The notes under the pieces: model-generated
What the model was told of the DNA's origin: nothing
The model's database searches: none
The model's input: only the letters and a program-made list of their open reading frames with translations
Shown here: in pieces, positions 13,182-28,521 of the stretch
Layout of the letters: each line of letters begins with the position of its first letter
Numbering within the stretch: the stretch's first letter is position 1
From: Proteles cristata cristata
Taxonomy: Eukaryota > Chordata > Mammalia > Carnivora > Hyaenidae
NCBI GenBank assembly: GCA_017311185.1
Contig: JAESUZ010003487.1
Location: 1,522,001 to 1,586,000 of the forward strand
Direction of reading: 5' to 3'
DNA: 64,000 nucleotides
Program-made: the position numbers and the translations under genes

Positions 13182-16100
13182 GTAAGTACAAGCTGACGGT
13201 TTGAAAAATTGTGGTGACTGACAACAGATGTCCTGTGGGCAAAGCCCAAGATAACAGGGGCGCTTTGAGTAATTGTTTGGATTTGTTTTGAACTAAAAAC
13301 ATTAGGGCACGGCTAAGATTATGACACTTTGGACCTGGTATTTTATGAGCCACAGGGTTCCATCCTAAGAGCAGAATTCCTAACCCCCACGTTATCTGAG
13401 CGACTGGCATCATTAAGAGATAGTTACAAATTAATTGTTTACAATTACCGTTGTTGTGATCCATAGAAATATAATACACGTCTCTATTCTTGTAGGGGGA
13501 TTACTTCATATCTCTCCTGAATTGCTGCACAAACCTCAAATATCGTTGTGCGATAGCGAACAAAGCGATAAATGCGTGTATGTAATCTCCATTGCAGCAC
13601 AGATAACTTTTCTTCCACACCTTAGGTTGATATGAGAAAATGAGGAAAGAATTAACCTTTTGAAAGCAAAATAGACAACAAAAATAAATTGAGACCGCTT
13701 TTTAAGGAAGGAAGTCCTTTTGCTTCAATAAACAAGGTTCCCATACATTATATTAAACAGGCTCATCTTCTAAAGGTGAAACAATAAACATTTGCTAAAT
13801 TAATATACTTTTCGCTTACAGACACTTTATAGGACTTGAATGGACCTTGAAACTGAAAACAAGATTCTGCAACTTTTGAATTACCATTTAAAGTATTTGT
13901 CATTCAAAATCAGTGTATTGCTAATGACTCATAGGCTTTTATTTCTTGGGAGGAGTTTTTGAACACATTTAAGTCTAGCTTTTGCAAGGATTCAATAAAT
14001 TCAGACCTGTCACTGAATTTAGACAAGTGTTTTTATCTTGCATTTCTTAAAAAAGACAAAGGTACCAAAAGTTGGTAATTGAGCAGAAAGTGTATTTTAC
14101 AGAGTTGGGTTTTTTTTTTTTTTTAATGTGCCTTTCAAAGTAGCTTTTATTTTAGGCTTCTGTGAGTTTTTTTCACCCACCGTTTGGGGTTTGAACACAT
14201 GCATACATGAATAGTCCTGCATTATCAAATATTTGATATTTGACTTTCTCGCTGCTTGAGTTCTCCTAAGGCCCAAACCTAAACAGCCATGGGTTTTCAA
14301 TCCTGAAAATTCTTCGCGGTGACAGACAGAGAAGCCTAATTGAGCCACTGTTCAGTTTTAGAGTGCCAAAAAGGAAGTCAGCTGCTATGTGAGTTTCGTA
14401 CACATGATAAATGATTTTCTCAAAAGAAAATTTCCATTTGAGTGCGAAAATTCCTATTACAAAATACTTTGGGAAGAGAAAAACACTTGCAGTGAGAATA
14501 AAACCCCCTCTTTCATTTAATCAGATAGCAAAGGCATTTCATTCAACATTTTCAATGAAGGCTAATTTTAAAACCAATCTTTTAAAACTGGTGGCATCAG
14601 TGTCACTTAAACGCTTGTTTTTGTTTTCACGGAACTCGATGTTGTCATTTTCTTCAAACGAGGTGCGTCAAAAAGGAACACAGCATGTTACGTTAAGTTT
14701 GGTATTAGTGTTGGGGCATTCATTTTAGGGAGTCTTTGATAAAGGAGGAAAGAAGTGTTAACATTTAAAAGACACCTTCGTCATAGAAGTTCATTTCTAT
14801 TTTCTGTTTAGGTTTTCATCACAGCATTGACACCAGAGTTAGAAATATTGGTTGAGGGAAACTTTCGCAAGAATACATTCTGATGAAAAAGCAGACTATG
14901 CCTAAGGCTCCTGCTTATGAAATACATTCTGATGAGAAAATTGCCATTGTCTTTCAAATTTGGGAGTACCCAGGTTGATCTGGGGGGGGGGGGACTGTGC
15001 GGGGGTGGGGTGGGGGGACAAAAGCAGCCAGCCTGCCAGCTCTATTTATTTAGATAAGTTCAGTACTTTCACTTTGAAAATGTCTTTTTAGTTTGGGGGT
15101 AAAAAGTTTTAAATTGTAGCCATTTTATAAAAATTGCTTCTAGCAAGCACAAAAGCCTATGGAAACCCCATAATTGAGACAAGTACCTACATTTTATTTG
15201 CTCTGTGCTGCTGAGATTTCGAACCCCTTTCCATTTACAGTTTACTTTTCACAGAACATTATTAACTTTTTGGCTTCATACATGATCTTCTGTCAGATGC
15301 TTTTGATTTGTAATTTAGCAAAGTATAATAAACAGTGCAGAAGTCATGAATTTTGCTCTGTATCCTGAGCTCTGTGGTAGGGAAAATGTGATAAAATGTG
15401 TACCTTAAGTCTTGTTTGATGATCTCTCAAAGCAAGTTTGCCTTCTGGAAATAATTTCTGGGGTTGAAGAGCATGGTATTAACAGATTTAATGTGGCTAT
15501 TCAATGGATTGGCGAAGTACTATGTGAGGTTTAACAAAATGAGAGAGACAAATTGAACATCAACAAAAGTTACATCTGTGAAGAATTATAAATTTAATTA
15601 GAAAAAAGGCAAACTTAAAAGACCTCATTAACTAATCAGAAGTCAAAGTTACTAGTTTCGAATTCTTGAATTTAAATTCTAAGACGTTCTGCTATCTTTC
15701 CTCGTCTTTGTATTTTTGCAACTCTAAGTGTGCTGCTGTGGGTATTCTATAGAAAGAGTTTTAGAAAGCATTAAAGTGAAGTGACTTCATTGTAATATAA
15801 GATGACTATTTGTAATGTTAGGGGAAATATTTTTGTACTCCTAGGAACATTTGAATTAAAAATACCAGATTAGAAGAAGACAAGAAACATATTAAGTTTA
15901 TGGATTGTGAAGCAGAAAATGTGAGCTTACCGAATGCCTAACAGCATTTTTCTGAAAACCATGAAATAATTTTTTTTTTCTCTTTTGAATGGAAGTCTGC
16001 CTAATGAATGATTTTGGAAACACGTTATGCTCTTGGATCTTGAAAACACAGAACCTTCCGGAGATATTGTGAAACATAAGAGAAAATCAACAGCAATCAG

Positions 16101-18280
16101 AAATAGGTGTTCTTTTTAGATAAGTCATTATAAGAGCATGTTTCCTTACTGGCCTGTAATCTTGTACTACACATAAAAAACTAAAAGCATGTGAAGTGTA
16201 GCATTTTGTAAACTGTAACTAATTTTGCTCACATCTGTGTCTAATTGTTGTCTGCATTCGCATTCTTGAGAGTAGATTTATTTTTCCTGGACCACGATGT
16301 GGATTCAGCTGACCAGCCTAAGTGAGGATTAGTTGTTTTAAAGTTATTTTGATTAAAGAGTCATTTTTAAATACAGTAACACACAACACATGGTTTAAAT
16401 AATCCTTGAGACACAAAAGAATATATCTGAAGTATACTTAATGAAATGAAGATCATGGATATGGGCTTTCAGAAATTGTAGTGTATGAAAAGTACAGTAG
16501 AGACTGAGTCAGGCCAGCATTAAAAAAAAAGTGCAAATGCATTTTTTTTTTCAGTGAGAAAACATGGTAGAACAATTCTTATTTTGAAGTGCATTTTTAA
16601 GTTTGACTTTGCAATTTAATTGAGGATAGGTTCAACCACAAATATAAGGCCAGTCAAACTTTCAAAGTATACAATGAAATGAAAATTATATTTCCTGGAT
16701 TATACTATCTAGCTAATGTTAAAATAGGAATGTATTTTAACATTTTACAGAAAGTGTGTTTTACATACTCTTTCCCATAATTGGGCCAGAGTTCTTAAAA
16801 CTAAGCTAGTTCTCACCTATAATTTATTCCAGGTGTATAAAGAAAAAAAGAAAAAAAAGAAATTTATCCTTGATGCAGATTGCTGCAGTTTCTAAGGGAA
16901 AACGTTTAATCTGACGTGAGAACATTAACAAAAATTGCAGACGCCTACTATCCCAAAATGATATATCTGCAGGAATTAAAATTAAATTTTCACTTAATAC
17001 TCAGGCATCTATTAATTATTTTTCATCTGCATGTATTCTAGAAACACGTACCTAGAAATTGGACACAGTGTGACACCAAGTGATCTAGACTTTACCAGTG
17101 CACTATTCTTGCTAGAAAGGTAGAATTCCTTAATTCCATAAATCATAATTAAAAAATAAGAGGACTCCATGGCAGATATGTGCTTGGCTCACATTAATGC
17201 CATTTGAGATGCTTCAGTTCTCATCTTTGTTCTGTAGCCCTAATTGATGTCAGTTCAGGTTGAATGAAAATGCACATCAAAGATTGGGAATTGCGTCATT
17301 TTAAGAGTTTTTCAGAACGCTCTCTACTGTGAGGCGTTCGTCTGAGCTTGTAAACCAGCAGCCCACCCTCACCTGAGCTTGTCACCTGCTGGCAGTTTGC
17401 GCCGCCTCTGGAGGAAGGGCAGTGACTAGCAAAGCCTGCCTGTTAGGCTAAGTTAGTTGATTCATCTGGAGACAAAAGGCCCCCAAATGCTGGCTCACTG
17501 GGACATTGAATTGATTATTAAGCTATCTGTTCTCTTGGTTTAAGCGACAGAAAATTAAACGGAAGGCTAACTGCTTTTTCTACTTTAGCAAGAGATGATG
17601 AATAAAGCAGTCACTGAATTTTAAATTTGCACGAGTAAACGAGCACACGTCACTCACTGATGTGAATCTGGGTCTGAAAACTTGCCTTGGCCATTTATAG
17701 TCAGCCCAGCATTGCCTGAAAGTTGCGCAGAAGCTGTTTCCGTAAATGTTAAATGACAAATAGTAAATATTGGAGAGACCGTCACGATAAGGATAAGGAA
17801 CTGTCAGGCGTCAAAGGGGTGGGCGGGAACTCTGTTTCAGCTGCTGATCGCAGAAGATGAAAGATCTTCTGAGGATGCTGGCGGATTAATTCTTGAACTA
17901 CTGTGAAACACACTCATTTTGCTAATAGCTATTTTTTTCCAAGCACCTTTTCCAAGCTGCCCGGGCAAGGCTGCTTTGCATGTTGATTGGGGGAGGGGTA
18001 ATCCCGTTTGCAGCTGTCATAGGCCAGTGATGAATCACTATCCCGTCATTTGGCTGCCTTCCCCCTGGACAAGGGGAGGTGGAGGGTAGACCTGCAGGAG
18101 GAAACAACAGTGGAGAGACCTCAACTTAAAGACAATATGCCTTTCACTGCTGCAGTATCCTCCTTTTTCTCTTTTGGTTAAAAGAGAGCATTGTCGTTCT
18201 CAGCCATGTGCTCTGTATAATTAAGAGCTGACACTGAAGCAGAGTAACAACAGCTTCTAATTTCTTACCCCTGATCACAG
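13182..18280 (+). other. EYA1: EYA1 intron 1 (window numbering), no SINEs
   Basis: No cat SINE or LINE is seen. There is a G-rich tract with four G-runs at 14982-15017. A 15-bp direct repeat, AATACATTCTGATGA, occurs at 14872 and 14921. The part from about 17200 to 18280 is moderately GC-rich and free of simple repeats, so it may hold conserved regulatory sequence. Other first exons could lie here but I cannot identify one. Confidence 0.55.
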
Positions 18281-18330
18281 GTGCAAACATCTCAAACCAG
18301 TTCAGATGTTGCTGTTTCCTCAAGTTGCAG
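18281..18330 (+). other. EYA1: EYA1 50-nt 5' exon, open in two frames
   Basis: An acceptor with a pyrimidine-rich tract and a branch-like CTAAT about 25 bases upstream ends in CACAG|GTG at 18280. A strong donor, TTGCAG|GTAAGG, follows 18330. In one frame an ATG at 18306 reads MLLFPQVA and leaves one base, the same phase as the canonical start exon. Joined directly to the exon at 42761 it would stay in frame and give a protein 33 residues shorter (8 residues replacing 41). This equals the difference between the 592- and 559-residue human EYA1 isoforms as I recall them. Joined to 19846, that ATG instead gives a 15-codon upstream ORF that stops after the main ATG. In the other frame the exon encodes VQTSQTSSDVAVSSSCRS leading straight into MEMQ. 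Both ATGs have weak -3 contexts. The exact acceptor is inferred. Confidence 0.75.
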
Positions 18331-20038
<1,708 letters not shown>

Positions 20039-20192
20039 TAGGGGGTTATGATTTCAGTTGTCAAACCCATGAAACTACTGTTTCCCATTTAGGTCATTTG
20101 ACTTGTGAATCAGTATTCATCCTTCAGTTAGGAGCTGCACCAGTGTTAAATTATTATAACATTACACAAACTGGTTTTATTTGGCATAAATG

Positions 20193-20218
<26 letters not shown>
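20193..20218. repeat. (CA)n microsatellite
   Basis: An uninterrupted CA run of about 13 units lies 220 bases downstream of the start-exon donor. It is likely length-polymorphic. Confidence 0.95.
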
Positions 20219-20223
<5 letters not shown>

Positions 20224-23200
20224 GGATGCGTGCATAACATTTTTAACCTTTGAGTGTTTTTTAGCTTCTTGATTATTCTTCAGAGCACAGTAGTAATTTG
20301 CATTGTTTTCTTCTCTGAGAAATGAAGATTTGGAATTACTTCCTTTACTCTCCCTTTCGATACTAAATATAACAAAATTTATTTCAATGTAACATTGGAC
20401 GGGATTGTTTCTAAATACCAGTAAAATCCTGTGCCTCATGTTCTTGTGGCTTTGACCATGAAAACATAAGCACAAAAAAAACCCACCCTTGTTTACAAAT
20501 ATACAACCTTATTTGGGAGCTACATGAAATTTATTTTCTTAAATATTAAATAGTATACATGAAATAGTTGTGTTGCAATTATTTTGTCAAGTAATACATA
20601 TTAATATTTATGTAAATGTTATATAAATACCTACTTTAGTCCATGTATTCCTAAGTCTAAACAAGTAAGTAAAGCTATCCATATGTATTGTTAGCTGTTA
20701 TGCACATTTATTTAGGTACTATGTATAATTTTAAAACTGTAACATATGGAAGGATGTGTTACATATTGTATTTATTTCTACTTTAGCCTATTGAAAGTTC
20801 TTCAATTTCTGCTTCACACATGCTATTTTTGCTGATTCCTTACTAAGCCTCAGGACCTTAATGAACTTAGAGCATAAGTTTTACTAGAAGTTCAATGAAT
20901 TATCCAGGTTAGAATTCCATCCATCCATAAACAAAACCCTTAACCATCATTTCCTAATCGCCATGGTGATCTTTTATCACAGTTCTTAAAAATAAACAAA
21001 ACTAAATGCCATATAATTGTTTGTTTGGTGCAGTATTCCAGCATGTATTGGTGAAGCCTTTTGAAACTGGGAATGTTAAGAAATTTCTGATCATAGAGAA
21101 AATATAAAGGAATTGATTCTGATACTGGATATCTTAACTTCTCTACCAACAGTGATGATTTTTAATGTGTAAATAGTCTGTATTTTTCTTCTTGAGTAAA
21201 TACATTCATTATCAGTGTTGATGGGGAAGATAGTCACTGTCAAAAGTAGAAATTTTGCTGGAATAGCAAAAAAAATTAAAAAATAAAAAAGGAAACCTCT
21301 GGATAAAGTGGCTCTTCATCTCAAACTCTTCCCATTTTGATAAGCAATCAAAAAGACATTGAAATTATTTTTTAGGAAAGCAATTCTAGTAGTTAAGTAG
21401 ATTTTATAGAACAACAACAAAAAAAACCAACAGTCCTTTTTTTCTGTCCTTTGGGATTCGGCTTCAGGTGGAAGTGTGGCTGCCATACAGTGTTGGCTGG
21501 GTATGTGCAGGCTTACTGTAGGTCCCTCGGCTGGTGGCCCCCAGGCCAGTGTCCTCGTGCAGGTGGCCACTGACAGGAGAGTCAGAAGGGGCCCTAGGTG
21601 CAAACCTTAAATAGTCCTCATCACTAAAAAGTCCAAAGAAGACAATCATTTAAAGTAACTTGAAGACCATGTTAAATCATTTTTGCCAAATAGAATTTCC
21701 CATTATGAAATAATAATGGTAGTTCATGTTTGTATAAACCAGTGCAGTGGGGGTAAGGCATTGTCCTTTCGTCGTCATTTAGTGGCAGGTTGTCTCCTAG
21801 GAAATAAGCATGTCATATGGAGACAGAGTCTGTGTTGGGGACTGCCCCCTAGGAAGGCTTTGTGCAAATGACGTGTGGTTTGTGTTTTAAGAAGGGCATG
21901 TGGGGTGGTTATATCTTTCTAACAGTTTACATTTAATAGCTTGATATCAGGCCCATGTTCAGGAATATGTATTTTCTACCATTTTTCCATAAGTGCTTCA
22001 AAATAATACAATATTTTAGGTAATTGTGGAATCTGCTGAGCCCATCTGGCAAATACTTAGAAATTACTACTTATCAAAAAAAAAAAAAAAAGTCTTAACT
22101 ATCTTATGTTTTGGAAATGAAGGTTTTACTCCTATTTTAGACAAATGCAGTGACTCCTCTCCTTTTGTTCAGGGATCTTACCTGGGTGTCCTTTGTAAGG
22201 GTTGTGGTCGTAGAAAGTGCAGTTAGAAGATAACAATATAAAATTCTCCAAAGTATAAAAGGAATGTTCATCAATCTGCTTGGAGATCCAGTTTTATTTT
22301 AGCGTATAGTTTGGAAATAGGGATCTAGACCTGCTTTATGATCCACGTTACGTGGCTGTTTAGATGCAAACTCTATCAGAAAGTTCTGAGTCCTTAGTAA
22401 GTTCGTGAATCGGTTCATCAAGCTGCTTATGCAGTATGTTTCCTTACCCCCAAGTCACCAGTAGAGGAGTGAGGCTTAAAATTAGTGAACTCCTAGTGTC
22501 TGGAGAGCTTCCCTGGGATATAATCCTTATAGATTTTCTTAGTCCTCCTTTGCAAATCTTATTTCGAAACTAGTAGTTTACTAATGAATTAGAAGAATGA
22601 AAAACAAGAAACTCCTTTAAATTTAAGAGAGCATTTAAAGTATCAATCATCTCCCCTACCTCCGTAACGAGTATTTGTAGCTATATATGCCGTGATTTAT
22701 ACATAAGAGACTTCAGTGCAACTGAGTCGAAGCTATTCTCCTTAATGAGGTCAACAAAACTTCCATTGAGTTTACAGTTGTTGGCTTTGCCTGCATTTAT
22801 ATAGGTCGTCTTCTCAGAGCCATTTTTTACTTCCTGCCCCCACTTGTCCCTATAATGAGGCTAAGAAAACATGAAAATCTCCTGTATCAAAAACCATAAC
22901 TTCATCTGAAGAACAAACAAGAAGGGAATGGAATGGAGAGGCCGAGAATATTAAGTTTCTTCTCAAGTCAGCTGCCAAATTATCAGAAGACTCAGTGTTC
23001 GTAGGTTCTGCACTCACAGGCTAGTGCCTATTTTCATGGTTCATCTAAGGGATAAAGACAGACAGACACTGAGCTACAGCCTCAGATACTGGGCTTTTTT
23101 ATTTCCCAGATGAAATGTTCTCCAGTTAGAATGGTTGTTTAATGTTTCATATTTCAAAAGTTTCAGCTATTCGTATTTTATATTCTATTCCAACGTCTCT

Positions 23201-24794
23201 GTGAATTGTGACCGTAGTTAACTGTTGGTTTTGCACAGTTTATAAGTCTTGGAGATAGAAAGCATAGACAGGTAAAAATACAAAATAGTAGCATAAATGA
23301 ATGCTTGAGTTGCTGTGAAAAAAGCACTGTTAGAAGTGATAGGCTTCCAAATGAATTAATAAATATTTTAGTTACTATTAAACAATTAAAGCTTGATTTG
23401 CAGGAAACTAATGGATAGTTAATGAAAACAGCAATTGTGGTTTTCTTTGGCCTATTTTGCGGGGCAGTTAGTCTTCCAAGACCGGATTGAATAGAAATTT
23501 CTTACTAGATTGTAACAGCATAATTTCTAAGATCTAGGCTTCTTGCTGGTGGTGCTCACATTAGATCCTTAGTAAAGCACCGAATCTGAGAGGATTTCTA
23601 ATGTGTGGATATATGTCAAGCCTGTTGACATCTGTGTGTGAGAAGGAGTTGGGAAACCTTCCATTGGAAGGATTCAGGTCTGTAGCAGTAAAAGGGCTTT
23701 TATTTACGTACCTAATTAAGGCCTTGTTTGCAAAGCAGTGATTCTTTCCATCTTTGTTTTTTCTCATTGTCTTATTTCCATGGGAGCCTGAGATTGGTCA
23801 GTTCATATATTGCTAGTTTGAGTGTTTATTTTTGCTTGCCTGGGGATGAAGAGTGGGGAGGGGCAAAAAAGAAGTGTGAGCAAGTGGAACTAAGCACTCT
23901 AATTTTGAGTTTTTGCTATTGCAAATTTAGTTTCAAAGTCAAAAAGAAGCTTAAACTTGTCTTAAAGCAGATGTATTTGCCTTTAAGTGACATAACACCA
24001 AGTGCAGTTGAAATCTCCACTACAAATAGGGTTTCAGGAATTCTGATGGTAATTCAAATAGTAATTTTGAATTGGTATATCAGATTTCCAAGATGATAAG
24101 AGATACAATCTTGAATTAGGTGGCTAAATTTTCTGCATTTTAAAATTTATTTAATTGTGTATTGCATATTTTAGGATGATAGCTTAATTCAATTTTACAA
24201 ATTTATATTATCAGAAGCTATTTTAATGTTTTATCGTTTCTACAAAGCTTAGAACACCAACAAATTATCTGAATTTGTTTTTCTCACTGCAATTTGAATT
24301 CAGTAAAACAAAGTTATAGCCAACTGGAGTATTTTTAAGAAACTTATTTATAAGAAGTATGTAAACTGGAGTGAATGTGTATAAAATTATGGTTTGAGGC
24401 TGAATTTTAAAGGCTACATTTGTGTATTTGTGGCCAAATATTACGTTGTCAATAGAAACACAGTAACCTAATTTTATTATTGTTTACATTCTGCACATGA
24501 CTTACTTTCTGGCAGATTAAGGGACATCGTGAGTAAAAGGTTTCTAAATGACATTTTTAAAGTTTGCCTGTAGCCACATAATTGGTCTCTTATCAATTCA
24601 AGCAAAAGCCATAAAAGGATGAACAGAATATTTTTAGGATTTAGTATTTGTATTGTGTATGAGAATTGTTTTCACATGCCTGTTGCTATTAATAAAATAA
24701 TAATGGCTAAGGTCTCTAAAGAACTTAATGTTAGTCTTTATGCTGACCATTCCCCATGATTTGTTTCATTAATCTTCAGAAAATTCCTGACATA

Positions 24795-24990
24795 CCAGTG
24801 CGATGGTTAAGAGTCTGGGTTTGAATCCCAGCTCCGCTATTTCCTAGCAGTGTTAGCTTCTGTTGGGCTCAGCGTCCTCATCTGTAAAATGGGAATAAGA
24901 GCAGACCTTCTACCAGGCTTGCCTTGAGGATGATAAGTAAAACCTGGAGCACACTTGGAACTTAACTAATACTCTGTATTGATTAACTTC
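24795..24990 (+). mobile_element. MIR element, + strand
   Basis: The copy has the tRNA-like MIR head (GGTTAAGAGTCTGGGTTTGAAT), then the core CCTCATCTGTAAAATGGGAA and GGATGATAAGTAAAACC-like sequence. It is decayed but complete enough to orient. Confidence 0.85.
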
Positions 24991-25019
24991 TGTATCCTAT
25001 CTAGACAATAGGCACTTCC

Positions 25020-25170
25020 ATAGTATTATTGCTGTTTCACATACAGGAAAACAGAGCCTTAGAAACTTCAATGCCAAGTTTAAAGGCACAGCATTTATAA
25101 TTGGTACCGCTAATATCTGATCTAGTATTTGAATCAAGTTCTGTCTGAGTCCAGAGCCTGGGTTTTAAAA
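25020..25170 (-). mobile_element. MIR element, reverse
   Basis: The order GTTTCACATACAGGAAAACAGAGCC, then an AAACTTCAATGCCAAG-like stretch, then TTTGAATCAAGTTCTGTCTGAG matches MIR read antisense. It is old and diverged. Confidence 0.65.
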
Positions 25171-26228
25171 TCACCATATTTAATGGTCTGTGGAGAGAAT
25201 ACGTGATGCCCACCACCGGCCAGCCTTTTCTGATCCCTTCCTACTAAACACTGGTGCCTTCCCTGGCATGTGAATGCCTTCTTAACTGAAGAACACCATT
25301 CCCTAGCAAGCAGTGGGGCTGTAAAACGACCTATGGCAGAGGCTTTGATGACCAAAGGACTTTATTATGAGGACATGTCCCCAGGGGAGTTATATTCTGG
25401 TCTTTAAGTTCTCCTGTGCGTCAGCGTTTGAGAGGTCTTCTTGGGGCCACACGTGCACAGCATCTCGCATCAATAGGTTAAGTTTTAGGGGATTGTCTCT
25501 TACTAGTTTTCAAAGCTTTAGACTTAATTATAATTCCATCAGCCGTCTTTCTATGTTCGGCTTCCCTGGGATCAAACAGAGATGGGAAGTCCTCTCTGCT
25601 TTTCATTATAATAGTCATTATTATACACACATTTGCATCGGAGCTGTTTTACTGTGAAAAATAAAAAGCAGTCGCAGTTTTTGCTACTGCTCCCAGTAAC
25701 AGTTTTCTACCTTAGAAAATATTTTTTTATGTGGATGGTAAATTTGGTCATATTTCCCCTCACTTAGAGAACCATGTTATGTTAACTAAGCAAAGCTCAA
25801 AGAAGTAGCATACGTGGCATTTGTTGGGGGTTCCATAGAAACCGTGTCCACGGAGGCCAGAATTGGGAGCACGGGTGCTATGTTCTAGAAGCAGCGAGTA
25901 GCTGTTCAGGCAGTGTGACTTCAGGGGAGAGGATGACGGGGGTTATAAGAGGGGAAGTCAGAGGATGAAGGGGTGGCATGTGGAGGGCCTTGCATGTTGG
26001 CAGATATACTATAGCTCATTAGAAATAGCTTTCATAGGAAGAATAGGAACACCAATGCTTATTGTCTGAAACTAGGCTCAGAGTATAGAATCAGGCTTCT
26101 TAATAAACTGACTCTGTCTATACAGTATTCCCCTTCTCCCAATACCTAAAAGCTTAAGAGAATCAGAGTTCTATGATATCTCTCCCCACTTAGGTCCGAA
26201 GTTTGGTAAGATCAGGAATCTATCTCCT

Positions 26229-26460
26229 GGGGCACCTGGGTGGCTCAGTGGGTTGAGCCTCCAGCTTTGACTCAAGTCATGATCTCAGGTTCATGGGTTC
26301 GAGCCCCGTGTTGGGCTCTGTGCTGACCGCTAGCTCAGAGCCTGGAGCCTGTCTTCGGATTCTGTGTCTCCCTCTCTCTCTCTGACCCTCTCCTGCTCAC
26401 GTTGTCTCTCTCCCTCTCTCAAAAATAAATAAAACATTAAAAAAATATTTAAAACAAAAG
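26229..26460 (+). mobile_element. Felid SINE (SINEC_Fc-like)
   Basis: Cat SINE with GGGGCACCTGGGTGGCTCAG head and an A-rich tail. Flanking AATCTATCTCC and AATCTTCTATCTCC look like an imperfect duplication. This is the first cat SINE after the long gap that begins at 8716. Confidence 0.92.
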
Positions 26461-26593
26461 AAATCTTCTATCTCCCTTAGAACATCCTACTTCTGGGAGA
26501 TATTTCTGGTTTCCTCCAGGGAGGTGTGTGAACCTTTAGTGAGTGCTAGTATTTGGACTACTTCTGAATCCTTCACTCATGGATTCCTTGCTT

Positions 26594-26801
26594 TTTTTTA
26601 ATAAATATTTTTTTAATGTTTATTCATTTTTGAGAGAGCATGAGTCGGGGAGGGGCAGAGAGAGAGAAGGAGACACAGAATCTGAAGCAGGCTCTAGGCT
26701 CTGAGCTGCCAGCACAGAACCTGATGTGGGGCTCAAACTCAGGAACTGTGAGATCATGAGCCAAGTCATATGCCCAACCAACTGAGCCACCCAGGTACCA
26801 C
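26594..26801 (-). mobile_element. Felid SINE, reverse
   Basis: Reverse cat SINE with an exact 14-bp duplication, TGGATTCCTTGCTT at 26580-26593 and 26802-26815. It faces the copy at 26229 tail to tail. Confidence 0.95.
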
Positions 26802-27699
26802 TGGATTCCTTGCTTGAAGTGATTCCTAATTTCTTTTGATGGCCAAAGATGCCTTCGGGTGGGCTGTACATACATAAAGTGGGGTGTCTGCATGTGCCCA
26901 CTTTGTTTCCATGGAGTAAAGGCTAAGAGTGATTCATTTTCCTCCATTTGGCTCCAAATATACAATATAATAGGAAAAGACATAATTACAAGTTTTCCAA
27001 TCTTATTTTGGGTAGGCAAGAACATTATCTACACAGAGCTGTCTTCAGTGACTGCTGAATAAGCAAGGATGTATGCTGAGAATTTATATTAAGTTTTTGG
27101 CCCCCTTTTGTAAGGAAAAGGTGGTTGTTATATTTATGATAATTTGTTGGTTTTGCAGATTTTTTTCAGTTTCATCTCATGCCCGAGACCTCTCACTACA
27201 CTGAAAAAGGTGGATGAACTCTACCAAACACATTTCAAGCTGATTTGTTTATGTACTTCCTTTAAGACAAATTGGAAACATTTTTTTATATGAAATGAGT
27301 CAAAATCTAAAATGCTTACCTATTTTATCATTATATCGATTACCGATCAAGGGAATTGCGAGTGGAAACATGAATTTTTTACCAAAATGGGAACTATGAA
27401 ACGAGTTGGCTAAGCTCTTGCTGTTTCTTGAGCACATCCTGATGAACTAGCATGCTTCATTTTATCTGCAGAAGAGTTAAGTTTTATGTACCTAATTTCA
27501 AAGAGTTTAAATAGCATGGTACCGTGCTGGAGAAGAGATTCAAAGGCCTGTCGGGCTGATCTCAAAGCCCACATCCTTCATGCTCTGAAAAAGGGACTCC
27601 CTGATAGCCAAGTAACTTGGTCCTTACTAACATAATTTATCTGCCTTAAGAAATTTTATGTTACCCTGTCTAAGCAGATGATTCTTTGAAGGAAATACG

Positions 27700-27830
27700 A
27701 CATCCATTTGGTTAGTAGAGTCTCCAGGTTCCTTTAAGGCAAGGATAGACCTGTTCCCTACCATGTTCCCAGCATCTAGCAGAAGGCTTGGCAGTGATTA
27801 AGCAGTCAACACATGTTTGTTGAATGAATG
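27700..27830 (+). mobile_element. L2 3'-end remnant
   Basis: The segment reads AAGGCAAGGATAGACCTG through GCTTGGCAGTGATTAAGCAG and ends in TTTGTTGAATGAATG, the characteristic L2 tail. Confidence 0.7.
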
Positions 27831-28245
27831 GCCCATATGACTGAGCAGATAATGCAGGCAAGTGATTATAAGAGATGAGAGTCATTCATTTTATGTAAAG
27901 CCATTAGTAGTTTCAGCAAGTATCTAAAGCCTGGTTTTCAAATTTTGACAATGATGATTTCACAGACCAATTTCTGTAGTAATTATACAGGCCATCCATT
28001 CAAAGAACATCCAAGTCAATACTGCTGCTGATTTTTACTTGGATATGAAGTAAGTGACTTGCATTTGACCTGTACTAATTAATTTATGAATGACAACTGC
28101 TGCTGTTTGACTTGAGAATATTAAGCAAAGATGAAGCAACTTCCATATAGTCCAAGAAACAAGTGAATTCTATAAAGATCAGGCAGTTAGGACACTTAGA
28201 ATCTTTACTAGATGGTAAGGAATCATGAATTGGAGGTGAACATTT

Positions 28246-28507
28246 AATTTTTTTAATTAAAAAAAAATTTTTAGTGTTTATTTTTGAGAGAGAGAATGCA
28301 ACAGAAAGAGAATGAGAGAGAAGGAGAGAGAGCGCACACAAGAGCGAGGAAAGGGCAAAAAGAGAGGGAGACACGGAATCCAAAGCAGGCTCCAGGCTCT
28401 GAGCTGTCAGCCCAGAGATCGATGCGGGACTCAAACTCAGGAACTGTGAGATCATGACCTAAACCAAAGTCAGGCGCTTAACCAATGAGCCACCTAGGCG
28501 CCCCATA
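28246..28507 (-). mobile_element. Felid SINE, reverse, first of a tandem pair
   Basis: Reverse cat SINE with an expanded purine-rich (GA) segment. Its flanks are GGAGGTGAACATTT at 28232-28245 and GGAGGTGAATATTT at 28508-28521. The right flank is shared with the next SINE. Confidence 0.93.
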
Positions 28508-28521
28508 GGAGGTGAATATTT

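Noticed and set aside
13060..13479. 139-codon minus-strand frame overlapping the CpG island
   Set aside because: No recognisable domain. It reads antisense through the candidate first exon and intron with ordinary composition, so it is consistent with chance.
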